In this document: positions 5,609 to 5,897 of the stretch, piece by piece
Layout of the letters: each line of letters opens with the position of its first letter
Numbering within the stretch: position 1 is the first letter of the stretch
Assembly: GCA_045600125.1 (NCBI GenBank)
Contig: JAZRXH010000002.1
Location: 1-5,897 of the forward strand
DNA length: 5,897 nucleotides
DNA from: SIG622 sp045600125
Lineage (GTDB): Bacteria > Bacillota > Clostridia > Oscillospirales > CAG-382
Direction: 5' to 3'
Position numbers and translations under genes: made by a program
Notes under the pieces: model-generated
The model's input: the letters and a program-made list of their open reading frames with translations, nothing else
The model's database searches: none
What the model was told of the DNA's origin: nothing

Positions 5609-5745
5609 TGATAAGTACGGTAATTGACTGCCCCGGGATGTTTTGATCATTTCCGGCTGCCGCCGTGAGTGCAGGGATTGACCGCCCTCTTTGAAAACGG
5701 AAGCGTATTATCCTCGCCTCCCGCCGGGGGTGTAGCGATTGCCCC
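5602..5745 (+). repeat. degenerate ~57-bp tandem repeat (about 2.5 units)
   Basis: GCCGCCGTG occurs at 5602-5610 and 5659-5667, each followed 10-14 nt later by ATTGACYGCCC (ending about 5633 and 5687). A weaker third unit, CCCGCCGGG then GATTGCCCC, spans about 5720-5745. The starts are about 57-60 bp apart. There is no coding support. The units are diverged enough that this could be chance similarity of GC-rich sequence in the third case. Confidence 0.4.
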
Positions 5746-5768
5746 ACTGCACACGAACGGGGGTGTCA

Positions 5769-5790
5769 CTTTTGTCACGAGCGACAAAAG
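5769..5790. repeat. palindrome 1 of right-end cluster
   Basis: CTTTTGTC (5769-5776) pairs with GACAAAAG (5783-5790) around a 6-nt loop, a perfect 8-bp stem. No T-run follows in a terminator arrangement. It is the first of three consecutive inverted repeats up to 5889. Confidence 0.6.
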
Positions 5791-5791
5791 C

Positions 5792-5834
5792 CGATACACT
5801 TCGAAATGCATGATATGCATTTCGTGCGGTATCG
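5792..5834. repeat. palindrome 2 of right-end cluster
   Basis: A perfect 10-bp inner stem (CGAAATGCAT, 5802-5811, with 5815-5824) has a 3-nt loop. It is extended outside a 4x4 internal loop by a 6-bp stem (CGATAC, 5792-5797, with GTATCG, 5829-5834). The 43-bp structure starts 2 nt after palindrome 1 and ends 5 nt before the terminator-like palindrome at 5839-5889. Confidence 0.65.
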
Positions 5835-5838
5835 CACC

Positions 5839-5889
5839 AAAAACGCCCGTAGGAAGGGCTAAGCCCGCCCTTCCTACACTTTCCGGGCG
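5839..5889 (-). terminator. intrinsic terminator of an off-window minus-strand gene
   Basis: A perfect 11-bp inverted repeat (5849-5859 with 5867-5877, arm GTAGGAAGGGC) encloses a 7-nt loop. Outside it, CGCCC (5885-5889 on the minus strand) pairs with GGGCG (5844-5848) across a one-sided 7-nt bulge. Five T follow immediately on the minus strand (5839-5843). The T-run fits minus-strand termination only. It implies a gene to the right of the window read toward dut, and separates dut from it. The same palindrome may belong to the repeat cluster described separately. Confidence 0.75.
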
Positions 5890-5897
5890 TCGCACTT

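Noticed and set aside
5647..5895. 82-codon minus-strand open frame at the right edge
   Set aside because: It runs through a terminator and two perfect palindromes, so its sequence is dictated by repeats. There is no ribosome binding site and no family resemblance.

Overview
The window is a stretch of bacterial chromosome. It most likely comes from a GC-rich Clostridia species (Bacillota), perhaps an uncultured gut Oscillospirales-type organism. This is inferred from four things: a hexameric glutamate dehydrogenase very like that of Clostridium symbiosum, a DNA polymerase I whose proofreading domain has lost its catalytic residues, GGAGG/AAAGGA ribosome binding sites, and GC-rich hairpin repeats between genes. 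The exact lineage cannot be fixed from this sequence alone.

All three recognisable genes lie on the minus strand, so the reading order is right to left: dut (dUTPase, 5125-5562), gdhA (glutamate dehydrogenase, 3454-4806) and polA (DNA polymerase I, 452-3040). They do not look like an operon. gdhA has a sigma-A-type promoter at 4908-4936 and a strong intrinsic terminator at 3226-3267. polA has a promoter at 3108-3136 and a candidate terminator at 242-275. I could not place a convincing promoter or classical terminator for dut. A terminator at 5839-5889 suggests that another minus-strand gene ends just beyond the right edge. The genes are housekeeping: dut keeps uracil out of DNA and supplies dUMP, polA fills gaps and removes RNA primers, and gdhA links 2-oxoglutarate, ammonia and glutamate.

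The unusual content lies between the genes. 1-451 holds one copy of a 110-bp repeat (46-155), a 12-bp-stem hairpin (184-216), the polA terminator and an array of hairpins built on the 13-mer GGGCGAGGAGCCC. 3041-3453 holds the polA promoter and leader hairpin, the gdhA terminator, a second copy of the 110-bp repeat in inverted orientation (3299-3408), and a 38-nt module shared with the polA 3' region (3407-3444). 4807-5124 holds the gdhA leader and promoter, phased T-tracts, and a stem structure after dut. 5563-5897 holds the dut leader hairpin, a degenerate ~57-bp tandem repeat, and three successive palindromes. No tRNA, rRNA, CRISPR array, transposase or phage gene is visible. The best candidate for something undescribed is the 110-bp repeat: its stem keeps pairing through compensatory changes between the two copies that flank polA.
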